Origin: Nitrospirota bacterium
GTDB taxonomy: Bacteria > Nitrospirota > Thermodesulfovibrionia > Thermodesulfovibrionales > UBA1546
Reading direction: 5' to 3'
DNA: 64,000 bases
NCBI GenBank assembly: GCA_009773185.1
Contig: WPIF01000007.1
Coordinates: forward strand, 1-64,000
Shown here: one piece after another, positions 20,316 to 30,700 of the stretch
Layout of the letters: each line of letters begins with the position of its first letter
Position numbering within the stretch: the stretch's first letter is position 1
Position numbers and translations under genes: made by a program
The notes under the pieces: model-generated
What the model was told of the DNA's origin: nothing
The model's database searches: none
The model's input: the letters and a program-made list of their open reading frames with translations, nothing else

Positions 20316-20398
20316 GTTAAAAGTGTAAAGTTAAAAGTTAAAAGTGAACTGAGCAGGGCTTCATTTAAGATTTAACTTATAACTTTTAACACTAAACT
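20316..20398. repeat. Heptamer array GTTAAAA with inverted partner
   Basis: Units GTTAAAA, GTGTAAA, GTTAAAA and GTTAAAA (20316-20343) are followed by an inverted, diverged stretch containing AACTTTTAACACT (20381-20393). The two can pair. It fills the lnt to tRNA-Phe gap. Confidence 0.6.
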
Positions 20399-20407
20399 TA
20401 ATCATAC

Positions 20408-20483
20408 GGGCAGTTAGCTCAGTCGGTAGAGCAGAGGCCTGAAAAGCCTCGTGTCCGCAGTTCGATTCTGCGACTGCCCACCA
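20408..20483 (+). tRNA. tRNA-Phe (GAA)
   Basis: A 76-nt cloverleaf with acceptor stem GGGCAGT / ACTGCCC, encoded CCA end, D-loop AGCTCAGTCGGTAGAGC, anticodon loop CTGAAAA (anticodon GAA) and T-arm TTCGATTC. It stands alone. Bases 20484-20626 hold nothing recognisable. Confidence 0.97.
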
Positions 20484-20626
20484 TGATTTTATTCTTATAT
20501 TCATCCATGAGTCAAGGGAATTGCATTCAGCAAGTCATGTGAATCCGGATTAGTAACCGGGAAACAAATCGCAGCGGGTTACCCCTTGCCGCATAAAGCC
20601 CACAACGTAAGTCAGTGATACAGTGT

Positions 20627-21790
20627 TTACTCAGGCAGCGCAGTTCTGGTCTCGATGGCAGGGAGATACATTAAGAACTCTGTACCCTTTTCAGATTCAC
20701 TATAAAAATTTATCCATCCGCCATGGTTTTTGACTACAGAGTACGTCACTGAAAGCCCAAGCCCTGTTCCCTTGCCAACAGCCTTTGTTGTAAAGAATGG
20801 CTCAAAGATCCTGTCCTTTATCTCTTCCGGGATGCCATGCCCTGAGTCAGCGACAGAGATAACAGCATAGCGGCCGCGTTTCGCATAGGGAAATTGTTGG
20901 CAATATTCCTCATCAGGCTCAAAAACATCAGTTTTTATTTTAATCGTGCCTCCTTTTTCCAATAACGCATCTCTTGCATTAACGGTCAAATTCATAAGGG
21001 CCTGATTTATTTGAGCAGGGTCGGCCTTTACATAGGGAAACTCTTTCGATATGGAAAGTTTTATCTCTATGTTATCCTCGATGATGCGCTGAAAGGTTGT
21101 TAAAGAATCTTCTATGAAACTGTTGAGATTTATCACTGTGAATACAGGAGGGAACTTCCTTCCCATTAAAAGAATTTGTTTGATAAGGTCTGAAGCCTTC
21201 TGGCTTAAATTAAATATTTGCTTCAGGGCTTTTTTGACATAGGGCTCGGAGGTCTTCATCTCTGCGAGCTGGACATAGCTTAATATCCCTGTAAGTATAT
21301 TATTAAAGTCATGCGCAACCCCTCCTGCCAGGGTGCCGATGGCCTCCATTTTCTGCGACTGAATCAACCTGTTTTCGAGGGCTGTCTTTTCCTCGGCGGC
21401 TTTTTTAATGGCTGTCAGGTCAGTGCTTAGCGTGCTTGATTTGAGAAAATTGCCATGTTTATCATACAGTGCGTTGCCCCTTACGGAAACAGGAATTTTT
21501 CTGCCGTCTTTAGCAATGAATACATATTCTGCCTCAGCATAGCCGATTTTTTTAAGTACATTAAATCGCTCTTCAAACACCTCCCGGCTCTCGGGGCTCA
21601 GTATCGTGGTCAGGTGCTGTCCGATGAGCTCGTCTTTTCTGTAGCCGAGAGCATTAAGTTCGGTGTCATTGCACTCTATAATCACTCCGTCAGCATTTAC
21701 CGAGTGGAGCATTACGGGAGCGCCATTGTAAAGCTCTCTGTATTTTTCTTCAGACTGCCTGAGTTTTTTTTCTGAATTACTTTTTACCAT
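20627..21790 (-). CDS. PAS-domain sensor histidine kinase
   Basis: About 387 residues: a short coiled stretch, one PAS domain (about 15-135), a HisKA dimerisation domain with the phospho-accepting histidine in [11 protein letters not shown], and a HATPase_c domain with [10 protein letters not shown] (N box), [10 protein letters not shown] (G1) and [10 protein letters not shown] (G2). There is no membrane segment, so it is a cytoplasmic sensor. The VAHDFNN type often works in hybrid or PAS-kinase pathways. No response regulator is adjacent, so its partner is unknown. ATG 21790 is preferred over the 27-residue upstream extension, which is not PAS-like. Confidence 0.88.
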   Translation of the reverse strand: MVKSNSEKKLRQSEEKYRELYNGAPVMLHSVNADGVIIECNDTELNALGYRKDELIGQHLTTILSPESREVFEERFNVLKKIGYAEAEYVFIAKDGRKIPVSVRGNALYDKHGNFLKSSTLSTDLTAIKKAAEEKTALENRLIQSQKMEAIGTLAGGVAHDFNNILTGILSYVQLAEMKTSEPYVKKALKQIFNLSQKASDLIKQILLMGRKFPPVFTVINLNSFIEDSLTTFQRIIEDNIEIKLSISKEFPYVKADPAQINQALMNLTVNARDALLEKGGTIKIKTDVFEPDEEYCQQFPYAKRGRYAVISVADSGHGIPEEIKDRIFEPFFTTKAVGKGTGLGLSVTYSVVKNHGGWINFYSESEKGTEFLMYLPAIETRTALPE

Positions 21791-21948
21791 ATTTAGGACA
21801 TATCCCGGACATGCTGGCAATAAGCCACACGGCCTTAAGACTGATATGGTTAAATTATCGGTATTTTCCAATAAAACTTTAAATATGTGAATATTTTTTC
21901 ATATTCCTTTATAATTTTTAGGTATTTGGGTAATTCGGAAGGAAAGAC

Positions 21949-22494
21949 ATGGTTGATGTTATAGAAAAGAAAATTTTATGGTGTGGTAAATTTCTTAGAT
22001 GTATCAGCGTGACGTACAGGGATTCTTCAGGCTCGACAAGAAGCTGGGAGGCATTTGAGCGGGTGAGTTGCGACGGAATCGTTGCAATTGTGCCTGTCAC
22101 AGCAGAAGGCGAGACGCTTATCATAAGGCAGTTCAGGCCTGCTGTTAACGGATATGTGATAGAGTTTCCTGCAGGGCTTAATGATAAGGGTGAAACCCTT
22201 GAGGCGGCCGCAAGAAGAGAACTTCTTGAGGAAACCGGATATTCTGCAGAGAAATTGATTTTTCTTGCAGAAGGCCCGGTATCATCAGGCTCTTCAAGCG
22301 AGATACTTACCGTATATCTTGCAAAGGGCCTGGAATTTAAGGGTGTTGACCAAAGGGATGAGACAGAGGACATCGAGGTTTTAAAGGTTCCAATAGGTGA
22401 ACTTTATGACAGGCTGACTCTTTTAAACGCACAGGGAAATGCCATTGACCTGAAAATATTCGGATTAATGGAGCTTGCAAAAAAATATCTTTAA
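21949..22494 (+). CDS. Nudix hydrolase, ADP-ribose pyrophosphatase type
   Basis: A 181-residue protein with an intact Nudix box (GLNDKGETLEAAARREL then LEETGY). An upstream strand with RQFRPAVNGYVIEFPAG is typical of ADP-ribose diphosphatases (NudF type). It would cleave ADP-ribose or similar nucleoside diphosphates in the cytoplasm. Its last 4 bp overlap the end of the convergent GGDEF gene. Confidence 0.88.
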   Translation: MVDVIEKKILWCGKFLRCISVTYRDSSGSTRSWEAFERVSCDGIVAIVPVTAEGETLIIRQFRPAVNGYVIEFPAGLNDKGETLEAAARRELLEETGYSAEKLIFLAEGPVSSGSSSEILTVYLAKGLEFKGVDQRDETEDIEVLKVPIGELYDRLTLLNAQGNAIDLKIFGLMELAKKYL

Positions 22495-23720
22495 GATGGC
22501 TTCTGAGGTTCCTCTTCAGACGAGAACTGGAATGATTCGTATTTTGTTACTCGGTTCCTTCCTGAGGTTTTTGATTCATATAGGGCTTTATCTGCATTTT
22601 TCACAATAGAATCAATAGATTTTCCATCAAAGGGAAAAGTTGCCACCCCGCCGCTTATAGACACATAGCCCAATGGTTGCTTTTCTCTATGCTGAAAAGG
22701 ACATGATTCGATGGCCTTTCTTATTTTTTCAGCATAAAGCATTGCGCTGTTTTTTTCTGTATTCGGCAGGAGAACGATAAATTCTTCGCCGCCGTACCTG
22801 GCAATAGTATCTGTAGAACGGGTATTTTCCTTGAGGAGCTTGCTAAGTCTTTTGAGCAGAACATCTCCCTCCACATGACCATTCTGGTCATTATATTTTT
22901 TGAAATGGTCGATATCAAACATAAATACTGATAAGGGAAAATTGTAGCTTAACGCTTTTTGTGCATCTTCTAGCGCCCGCTCAAAGAAGTGTTTTTTATT
23001 GTAAAGCCCGGTTAAGGCGTCTGTTATTGCCTCTTCCTTTGCAAAAGTCAGATACTCACAGTTTTGCAGGGCAACGGCTGCAAGATCTGCAACCATTGCA
23101 AGGAACCTTTTTTCATTTCCAGTGTAAGCCTTTATCTTTCCTACACCGAGAACACCAATCAAGCTGGTTTTAAAAAGTATTGGTACGCCGAGCTCTATGT
23201 TCTCACCATTGCGGCCGGGCAGGCGCCTTTCAACTTGTTCTTTTGAGACCATGGCCCTGGCTGATGCACTCTCTCCTATAACTCCATCACCAAGATTGAT
23301 TTCAATGCTCTTTTTCTTGTTAGAGCCGTAAGCAGCAATCAGGTCCAGGCACTGTGTTTTTTTATTAAAAATATATAGCTCAATGGCATCTGTGTCAGTA
23401 AGGTCTTTTGTAAGCCTGAGAATAGCTGAGATTATCTCATCAAATGAGAGGTTGGAATTAAGGTATTTGACAGTTTCAGGAAGCCTTACAAGAAAGTACA
23501 GGTATTTTTCGTTCTTCTGTTTTAAGTCATTAAGTTCTCTCTGGAATTCATTTTTTCTTGATTCCGAGAGCAGCAGTTCTCTCCGAAAATTTTTCTCTTC
23601 GGCAAGCCTGGCCTCTTTTTCCCATACCCCGCCGGTTTTTTTCCCTAGAAAGAAGGCAATAAGGGAAACAGCAAGCGCTGTTACAAACAAGGCTATAAGG
23701 TCAATACTTAAATTTTCCAT
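22491..23720 (-). CDS. GAF-GGDEF diguanylate cyclase
   Basis: A 409-residue protein with an N-terminal membrane anchor (about 7-26), a charged coiled coil (about 30-75), a GAF domain (about 85-225) and a C-terminal GGDEF domain. The active site reads RYGGEEFIVLLP, so the catalytic signature is intact. No RxxD inhibitory site is evident just before it. It would make cyclic di-GMP in response to a ligand or redox state sensed by the GAF domain. Target pathways may include the type IV pilus genes elsewhere in the window, which is only an inference. Confidence 0.92.
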   Translation of the reverse strand: MENLSIDLIALFVTALAVSLIAFFLGKKTGGVWEKEARLAEEKNFRRELLLSESRKNEFQRELNDLKQKNEKYLYFLVRLPETVKYLNSNLSFDEIISAILRLTKDLTDTDAIELYIFNKKTQCLDLIAAYGSNKKKSIEINLGDGVIGESASARAMVSKEQVERRLPGRNGENIELGVPILFKTSLIGVLGVGKIKAYTGNEKRFLAMVADLAAVALQNCEYLTFAKEEAITDALTGLYNKKHFFERALEDAQKALSYNFPLSVFMFDIDHFKKYNDQNGHVEGDVLLKRLSKLLKENTRSTDTIARYGGEEFIVLLPNTEKNSAMLYAEKIRKAIESCPFQHREKQPLGYVSISGGVATFPFDGKSIDSIVKNADKALYESKTSGRNRVTKYESFQFSSEEEPQKPS

Positions 23721-23812
23721 TGTTAACGTTCTGTTAGTAATTATATCGAACGAATTTATGATTTTTTGAGTTTTTATTGTAAGAGAGTATAAAAATATGG
23801 TATATTTTATAA

Positions 23813-24592
23813 ATGCGGAAACATATATTAATAATTATTCTGGCAGTTTCTATCGCCTGTCTTATGATTATCCCTCAGGTGTACGGCGATGAGAAGGCCG
23901 AGCATAATTGCACCAAGTGCCACCAGATAACCAATAGCGAGGCGCAGGATATACTCAAGGAAGGCATTCCTGATGCAAAGGTTCTCGAAGCAGGGCCAGG
24001 GCCGGTTAAAGGACTATGGGAAGTTGCCTTTGACTCAAAAGGACAGAAGGGAATAGTTTATATCAGTTTTTCAAAAGAACTTGTTGTGTCAGGCGCAGTA
24101 TTCAACCTCAAGACAAAGACAAACCTTACAGGGGACAGACTTTATAGTCTCAACAGGGTTGACATATCCCAGATTCCTCTGGGGGATGCCCTTGTGATGG
24201 GTGATAAAAATGCTAAACACAAAGTCGTTGTTTTCGACGACCCTGACTGACCATACTGCGGTAAACTTCATCAGGAGATGAAGAAGGTTCTGGAAAAAAG
24301 GAAAGACATTGTTTTTTATATAAAGTTATATCCGCTGCCGATGCATAAGGATGCATATGACAAGGCAAAGGCAATAATCTGTGAAAAGTCTCTTTCAATG
24401 CTTGAAGATGCATTTGAGAAAAAGCCGCTGCCAAAACCAAAATGCGAGACAACCGCAGTTGACGAAAATATAAAACTCGCAGGGAAGCTTGGCATTACAG
24501 GCACTCCTGCCATCATACTTCCTGACGGAGGAATTGTCCCTGGCTACAAAGATGCGGATTCTCTCATCCAGATGATTGACAAAAAACCTTAG
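23813..24592 (+). CDS. DsbC-like disulfide isomerase selenoprotein with selenocysteine at the active site
   Basis: One frame from 23813 to 24592 is broken only by TGA at 24248-24250 (codon 146), just where the first cysteine of the thioredoxin CPYC motif belongs: DDPD-U-PYCGKLHQE. Read as selenocysteine, the product is 259 residues with a signal peptide (1-25), a DsbC-like N-terminal dimerisation part, the thioredoxin fold, a second cysteine pair (IICEK and PKCETT) and the cis-proline motif GITGTPAI. A SECIS-like hairpin follows the TGA, and selB is encoded at 54336-56216. The N-terminal part also has CTKCH (residues 33-37), a possible heme c site. It would rearrange disulfides in the periplasm. 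The alternative is a pseudogene. Confidence 0.82.
24266..24283 (+). promoter_or_regulatory. Bacterial SECIS-like hairpin downstream of the in-frame TGA
   Basis: CTTCATC and GATGAAG form a perfect 7-bp stem around the loop AGGA. The stem begins 15 bases after the TGA and the loop lies about 22 bases after it, with a G in the second loop position. These features fit the general bacterial SECIS model recognised by SelB. Confidence 0.7.
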
Positions 24593-24600
24593 TAAAAAAG

Positions 24601-24640
24601 TGGTGCCGGTGGGGAGAATCGAACTCCCACCTGGTTGCCC
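24601..24640 (-). repeat. Truncated copy of the tRNA-Leu 3' end (att-like)
   Basis: The first 30 bases are identical to 26578-26607, the 3' end of tRNA-Leu including CCA. Over 40 bases only two differ. The rest of the tRNA is absent. This is the usual footprint of an element that integrated at a tRNA 3' end. Confidence 0.8.
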
Positions 24641-24684
24641 AGACTGAAGATAACATCCCTAAAAGTTCTTTAGGACAAACTATT

Positions 24685-25923
24685 TCATAATTCAAAAGAG
24701 CTTTTTATTAGGCTATAAACCTGGTCTTCAGTTAATTCTCCTTTTATTTCTCTTTCTGCAAGTGACGCCAACCAGTCGGGGACAGATGAAAATCCAGACG
24801 GTGGGTTAGTAGCCTTGCTCAGCAATTGAGTGCCCATTTCAACAGATAAGCTTCCCTTTGCTACCATTCCTGCTATTCTATTATAGTAAGACGTATACTC
24901 GTTCATCCAAAGTAAATTTAGCCTCTCGGTATAACCGCTAAAAGCTTTCTTGTCTTCCTCACTTATTTTTTTAGCTGATTCCTCGACTTTATCTAATCTT
25001 CCATTCTTGAAATTGTTAATAACATTGCTTGTAATCGCAAAATTAAGGCCATCAAATCCTTTTCTGACAATTTTCCATGTCAGCATTCCCATTACCTCGC
25101 CCTTTTTATTTATTAAAGGCCCCCCGCTATTACCAGGGCTGATAGCCGCATCTGTCTGTATGTACTTGATATCCTGTAATTCATCTTTTAATTGGCGGTT
25201 GCAATTGCTGATTATTCCTTTAGTAATGGTTTCACTTAAAAAAAGAGGCGCTCCTATGGCTACAACTTCTTCCCCTTCGCTGCAGTCATTAGAATCGGCT
25301 AACGGCAAATATTTAAGATTATTCCCGGCAACTTTGAGAATAGCAATATCTAAGGGTATGGTTCCGCTTTTAATTACAGATGCTTTTTTTGATTCGTTAG
25401 AATTGAAAATAACCTCCACCTCTGCGCTATCTTGAATCACGTGACGATTTGTAATGATTATTCCCTCGGGTGAAATTATAAAACCGGAACCGGAAGAAGC
25501 CTGGGTTTTAACGACGACAACAGAGGCTCTTGACTGCTGGATTATATCAGGCCAGGATTTTGGAGCAGCAAGCGACTTTAAAGAAACAAGCTCTTTAGAA
25601 TTTGATATCTCAGCGGTCTCCGCCGGTTTTTTAACGGCGTCCGGCTCTGCCTGCGATTTAGAGGCTAACGTATTGTCAGATTTGCGGTCTTTTGGCAGCA
25701 AAGAATAAAACAAGATGCCGACAAAAAAGATAAGTAAAACTATTATTATCTTACCAATGACTCTTCTTGAGCTGCTTGAGGATACACCATCCATGGAGTC
25801 AGTCTGTAGCCGGTATTCGTCCTTTTTTGCGCTCACCGAGGTATTATTGCTGCGGGACTTTATGTCTTCTAATCTTTGTGCCTTCCATTTTTCGTATTCT
25901 TCTTTGGTTTTGAATTCCGGCAT
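24685..25923 (-). CDS. Membrane-anchored trypsin-like serine protease without PDZ domain
   Basis: About 412 residues. A charged cytoplasmic N-terminus is followed by a membrane segment near residues 57-75 (ending FYSLLPKD), a linker, and an S1C-type protease domain with the triad visible in ITNRHVIQD (His), LDIAILKV (Asp) and SPGNSGGPL (Ser). Unlike HtrA it has no PDZ domain. The C-terminal 110 residues are helical and unfamiliar. The start at ATG 25923 gives MPEFKTKEEYEKW. A longer frame to 25998 has no better support. It lies in the tRNA-Leu islet, divergent from the small secreted protein. Confidence 0.8.
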   Translation of the reverse strand: MPEFKTKEEYEKWKAQRLEDIKSRSNNTSVSAKKDEYRLQTDSMDGVSSSSSRRVIGKIIIVLLIFFVGILFYSLLPKDRKSDNTLASKSQAEPDAVKKPAETAEISNSKELVSLKSLAAPKSWPDIIQQSRASVVVVKTQASSGSGFIISPEGIIITNRHVIQDSAEVEVIFNSNESKKASVIKSGTIPLDIAILKVAGNNLKYLPLADSNDCSEGEEVVAIGAPLFLSETITKGIISNCNRQLKDELQDIKYIQTDAAISPGNSGGPLINKKGEVMGMLTWKIVRKGFDGLNFAITSNVINNFKNGRLDKVEESAKKISEEDKKAFSGYTERLNLLWMNEYTSYYNRIAGMVAKGSLSVEMGTQLLSKATNPPSGFSSVPDWLASLAEREIKGELTEDQVYSLIKSSFEL

Positions 25924-26047
25924 AATAATTCCTGTTACCAGCCATTGCAACCCTTTTTCATTAACTGGTATATTTATATTATACAAAAGAAAAGACAAAA
26001 CTAAGCATTCAGGATATAACTATTCTGAAGCCTGTAAGGGAGCCATT

Positions 26048-26575
26048 ATGAGAGCAGCGGGGATAATCTTTTTTTTAGTTCTTTTTTTAGTTACAACAGG
26101 CGAAGGCGGCGTTCTGCTTAAAACAAAAGACGGGAAGACTCTGAAGTGGAAAAATTATACAGAGGAAGGCACTGATTATTGCACAATACTCACTGTAGGA
26201 AAGTTCTGTATTCCTAAAAAATCCGTTGTTTCGGTTTCAGGTGAAAGCGAATTTTATGGTCCTGAAAGCCAGGAAGAAATAGAGAAAAGAAAGCTAGAAA
26301 AAGAACAGTACTTAAAGGAGAAAGAAAAAGAACAAACGGACTGGAAAATAAAGGAGAACCTTACACATATAAAAGAAAATGAACAAAAAAGAATAGAGGC
26401 CTTAAATGCCTGCCTTAATAAGGCATCTGATAGATACCAGGAAGATTGGAATTCTCAGTGCAGTAAAAAAGGGTGGGAACCTAAATGCGCTCTTCCCTCA
26501 AGTGCTGTTCTTGTTCTTGACCAGCGGTTTCGCGACAGCAAAGAAGAATGCCACAGAGTGTATGACTTAAAATAA
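26048..26575 (+). CDS. Unrecognised small secreted protein with a charged coiled coil
   Basis: A 175-residue protein with a signal peptide (about 1-18), then a short SH3-like or beta stretch (LLKTKDGKTLKWKNY). A highly charged lysine- and glutamate-rich coiled coil follows (about 75-125), then a C-terminal part with four cysteines (NACLN, SQCSK, PKCAL and EECHR) that could form two disulfides. AGGGAG precedes the ATG. I do not recognise the family. It is divergent from the protease and ends three bases before tRNA-Leu. Confidence 0.6.
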   Translation: MRAAGIIFFLVLFLVTTGEGGVLLKTKDGKTLKWKNYTEEGTDYCTILTVGKFCIPKKSVVSVSGESEFYGPESQEEIEKRKLEKEQYLKEKEKEQTDWKIKENLTHIKENEQKRIEALNACLNKASDRYQEDWNSQCSKKGWEPKCALPSSAVLVLDQRFRDSKEECHRVYDLK

Positions 26576-26577
26576 TC

Positions 26578-26664
26578 TGGTGCCGGTGGGGAGAATCGAA
26601 CTCCCACTGGGTTGCCCCAACCGGATTTTGAGTCCGGCGCGTCTGCCAGTTCCACCACACCGGC
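26578..26664 (-). tRNA. tRNA-Leu (CAA)
   Basis: An 87-nt class II tRNA with acceptor stem GCCGGTG / CACCGGC, encoded CCA, a long variable arm, anticodon stem CCGGA / TCCGG and loop CTCAAAA (anticodon CAA). Its 3' end is duplicated at 24601-24640. Confidence 0.96.
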
Positions 26665-26673
26665 TATTGTTTC

Positions 26674-27651
26674 TTAATTTTCTCCCGTCTCGAAACTTCC
26701 AATTCGCCTGAGTCTCTTATATCTCTCTTCTGTTAGTTTTCCGGCAGTTTTAGCGCTTAGTTCTTCGGTCGTTTTTAGAATTATCTCTAAAATATTTTTT
26801 GCTACTGCCTCGGGGTCTCTGTGTGCGCCGCCAAGGGGTTCGGGTATAATATCATCAATTATCCTGAACCCGATAAGGTCCTGCGCAGTCAGCCTGAGCG
26901 CATCTGCAGCCTTTGAAAATTCTTTTGAATCTATATCTCCGTTTTTTTTCCATAGTATTGCTGCACAGCCCTCAGGCGATATAACTGAATAAACAGAATG
27001 TTCCAGCATATAGATTCTGTCGGCAACTCCCAGTGCAAGCGCACCGCCGCTCCCGCCTTCGCCGATAACAATGGAGGTTATGGGAGTTTTTATCCGCGAC
27101 ATCTCCATCAGGTTTGTTGCAATTGCTTCTGACTGTCCGCGCTCCTCTGCGCCTATGCCGGGATAGGCGCCGGGTGTATCAATAAATGTAACTATAGGTT
27201 TTTTGAACCTTTCGGCAAGCCTCATGAGCCGAAGGGCTTTTCTGTAACCTTCAGGCTGAGGTTGTCCGAAATTCCTGTATATCCTTTCTTTCGTACCCCT
27301 GCCTTTTTGATGGCCTATAAGCATGATTGAGGCCCCGTTTATTGTTGCAAAACCGCCAACTATGGCAGGGTCATCGGCAAATCTTCTATCACCGTGAAGC
27401 TCTATAAAATCCTTAGACAGAAGGTTTATGTAGTCAAGGGTATAGGGCCTGTCAGGATGCCTTGCAAGAAGCGTTTTCTGCCATGGGGTCAGGTTGGAAA
27501 ATATCTCTGAACGCAGCTCTTTCGCTTTTTTCTCGAGCTTTTTTACTGCTGAGGCAATATCCATGTCTTTCCTGTCGGAAAGAAGCTTAAGTTCCTCTAT
27601 TTTAAGCTCAAGCTCTTCTATCGGTTTTTCAAATTCAAGATAGTATTTCAT
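26674..27651 (-). CDS. accA: Acetyl-CoA carboxylase carboxyltransferase subunit alpha
   Basis: About 325 residues, the usual AccA length. An N-terminal coiled coil ([13 protein letters not shown]) precedes the crotonase-fold carboxyltransferase domain with [38 protein letters not shown] and [12 protein letters not shown]. With AccD it moves the carboxyl group from biotin to acetyl-CoA, the first step of fatty acid synthesis. It follows dnaE on the same strand, a common order. ATG 27651 is preferred because the longer frame starts in a heptamer array. Confidence 0.96.
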   Translation of the reverse strand: MKYYLEFEKPIEELELKIEELKLLSDRKDMDIASAVKKLEKKAKELRSEIFSNLTPWQKTLLARHPDRPYTLDYINLLSKDFIELHGDRRFADDPAIVGGFATINGASIMLIGHQKGRGTKERIYRNFGQPQPEGYRKALRLMRLAERFKKPIVTFIDTPGAYPGIGAEERGQSEAIATNLMEMSRIKTPITSIVIGEGGSGGALALGVADRIYMLEHSVYSVISPEGCAAILWKKNGDIDSKEFSKAADALRLTAQDLIGFRIIDDIIPEPLGGAHRDPEAVAKNILEIILKTTEELSAKTAGKLTEERYKRLRRIGSFETGEN

Positions 27652-27660
27652 AAATACAGT

Positions 27661-27688
27661 AGTCAGCAATCAGCAGGCAGCAGTCAGG
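27661..27688. repeat. Heptamer array between dnaE and accA
   Basis: Four diverged 7-base units: AGTCAGC, AATCAGC, AGGCAGC and AGTCAGG. It lies directly upstream of accA and belongs to the dispersed heptamer class of this window. Confidence 0.6.
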
Positions 27689-27709
27689 TCTTTTCCTGAA
27701 ATCTGTCTG

Positions 27710-30700
27710 CTATATGCTGTTCACTATTCTCACTGCTCCTTTCCCTAAGAATCCTTCAAGTTTATCTATCAGCGGGCTGCTAGGCTCTATCTGAAGCCCT
27801 GTGGCTAAAAATACCTGAGAGTCCTGCAATTCTATCTTAAGATATAAAGGGCAGCTCCCTGAGTTGCCTGAGAGCATTTGCCTCAGATCCTGAAGATTCA
27901 GGCTGTTTACAGCAGGATATTTTATACTAATTTCGCATTTTAAGCCATTTTTAGAAAGAAGGCTTTCTATTTTTGCTATCTCGTTTGAAATGAGTTTTGT
28001 GCCTTTTTCTGTCCGGTCTATGATCCCTTTTACAATTACAGGCATGTCTTTTTTGAGTATCTCCAAACTGTTTCTGTAAAGTTCCGGGAATACGATGGCC
28101 TCGATATTTCCTAACTCGTCCTCAAGCGTAAAATAGGCCATTGTTTCTGAAGTGCCCCGCTTCTGAAATTTTTTTATCGTGCTTATGACCCCGGCAACCC
28201 TGGCCTCTTCTCTGTCACCGAGGGCCTCAATCTCAGAAGTCCGCTTTATATGCAGGGCTGAGAGCTTCTCCCTGTATTTCATGAGCGGGTGCCCTGTAAT
28301 ATAAAAACCAAGGGCCTCTTTTTCATGAGTGAGGGTTTCCATTTCATCCCATTCTTTAATTGTTTCAGCTTCTTCCTGAGAGCCGAAAATGCTCTGCTGG
28401 CCCGCATTCCGGGAACGCGTTCCGTTAAGAGAGTCATGGATAAAAGACATAGCGCTTGCCCGTGTCATCCCGAGGGAATCGAAGGCCCCGGCCTTTATAA
28501 GGTTCTCCAGTACCTTTTTATTCACCTTTCTCGTGTCTACTCTCTTGAGGAAATCTTCCATGGACAGAAAAGGGCCGTCCTTATCTTTAGATTCGAGTAT
28601 TGATTCTATGGCAGCGGAACCAACACCCTTAACAGCCTCAAGCCCGAACCTTATGGAATTGCCTATTACCTTAAATTCCCTTCCGCTCAGGTTTATGTCA
28701 GGAGGAAGGATTTGTATGGACATATTTCTGCATTCCGCAATAAAATGGACAATCTTATCGGTATTGTCCATCTCAGTGCTGAGAGTGGCAGCCATAAACT
28801 CAACAGGATAGTGCGCCTTAAGATATGCTGTCTGATAGGCAATATAGGCATAAGCAGCTGAATGTGATTTGTTAAATCCATACATTGCGAAGGGCTCCAT
28901 TTTTTCAAACAGCTCTTTTGCCTTTTTCTCCGGGATCTTATTTGCAACAGCCCCTTTTATGAATGCCTCTTTAAGCCTCTCCATTTCTTCAGGCTGTTTT
29001 TTGCCCATGGCTTTTCTGAGGATGTCTGCCTGCCCCATGGAAAAATTAGCTATCTTATTGGCAATCAGCATGACCTGTTCCTGATAGAGAATTATTCCAT
29101 AGGTTTCATCAAGGATTTCCTTCAGCTGAGGCATTGCAAAGGGGACTTTTGCCTCTTTGTTTTTCCGCTTTATAAAATCATCTATCCATGCCATAGGGCC
29201 CGGCCTGTAAAGGGCCACCAGCGCTATAAGGTCTTCAAATCTTGCTGGCCGCATCCTGAGAAGTATGTCGCGCATTCCGGAACTTTCAAGCTGGAAAACC
29301 CCTGTTGTCTGGCCTGAACCCAGCAACTCATAGGTTTTTAAATCATCCAGAGGGATATTTTTCAGGGACAGGTCAGAACCGCTGTTCTTTATATAGAGCA
29401 ATGCCTTTTCCAGGAGGGTGAGAGTTTTAAGGCCGAGGAAGTCAAACTTCAGGAGGCCGATACTCTCAACAGCACCCATGTCAAATTGTGTTGTTATGCT
29501 TCCGTCAGAAGTGTTTTTATACAGCGGCGTGTAATCTGTCAGGGGCCTTGGAGATATAACAACCCCTGCAGCATGCGTTGATGCATGCCTGCAAAGCCCC
29601 TCAAGCCTCTTTGCAATGTCAAGAAGCTCTTTTACCTTTTGGTTACTGTCGTACAACCCCTTGAGCTGAGGTTCTGCATGCAAGGCATCATCAATAGTAA
29701 TATTGAGTGTGTTGGGAACGAGCTTTGCAATTTTGTCAACCTCGGCATAGGGCAGGTCAAGCGCCCGTCCAACATCCCTTATTGCTGCCTTTGCAGCCAT
29801 AGTGCCAAAGGTTATTATCTGGGCAACATGGTCCGGCCCGTATTTTTCTGAAACATATGAAATTACCTCTGCCCTTCTGTCTTTGCAGAAATCAACGTCA
29901 ATATCAGGCATGCTTATTCTTTCAGGATTGAGAAACCTTTCGAAAAGGAGGCCGTATTTGATCGGGTCCAGCTCTGTAATATCAAGGCAATAAGAAACAA
30001 GGCTTCCTGCAGCAGAACCCCTGCCCGGGCCAACAGGAATCCCTTTTTCCCTTGCATGGGATATGAAGTCCCAGACTATAAGGAAATATGAAGAATAACC
30101 CATTTTTTTAATTATGCCGATCTCTCTTTTCAGTCTTTCCATATAAATTTCAGAAGGCTGTGAGCCAAATTTTTCAAGCATCCCTGCCCTGGCTTTCTGT
30201 TCAAGCAAGGCGTCGGGAGAAATATCGGATTCTGTTGTATAGGACGGCAGGAGAGTTGTGCCGAGTTTAAAATCCACATTGCATTTTTCTGCAATGGCCC
30301 TTGTATTTAAAATAGCGTCGGGAAATTCTTTGAAATATGCCTTCATCTCATCAGGAGATTTGAAGTAGAAACCGTCAGAGGTGAACTTCAATCTGCTCTC
30401 ATCTGCAACGGTCTTGCCTGTCTGTATGCACAGCAATATGTCATGGGCCCGTGCATCCTCTTTTTTCAGGTAGTGGCAGTCATTGGTGGCAACCAGGCCT
30501 ATGTGCAGCTCTTTTGCAAGCTCTACGAGCTGTACGTTCACCTTCTCCTGCTCTGCAAGCCCGTTATTCTGTATCTCCATGTAGAAATTTTCAGGGCCTA
30601 ATATATGTTTATACTCAAGCGCGATTTCCCTTGCCTTGTCTATTGAACCTCTTTGAAGATAATAAGGCACCTCTCCTTTAAGGCAGGAGGTGAGGCCGAT

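Larger units (their letters stand above)
24601..26617. mobile_element. Small islet bounded by tRNA-Leu direct repeats
   Basis: About 2 kb lie between the truncated tRNA-Leu end and the intact gene. It carries a membrane-anchored trypsin-like protease (minus) and a small secreted protein (plus). No integrase is present, so it is a remnant or a passenger moved in trans. The boundaries are seen in sequence and the mobility is inferred. Confidence 0.55.

Noticed and set aside
24278..24592. A separate 104-residue protein downstream of the DsbC-like fragment
   Set aside because: It is in frame with the upstream part, begins inside the thioredoxin fold and has no ribosome-binding site in a sensible place. 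One recoded gene explains it better.
24685..25923. The islet protease as a duplicate of the HtrA at 37895
   Set aside because: It lacks PDZ domains, has a cytoplasmic N-terminal part and a different C-terminus, and only the protease fold is shared.
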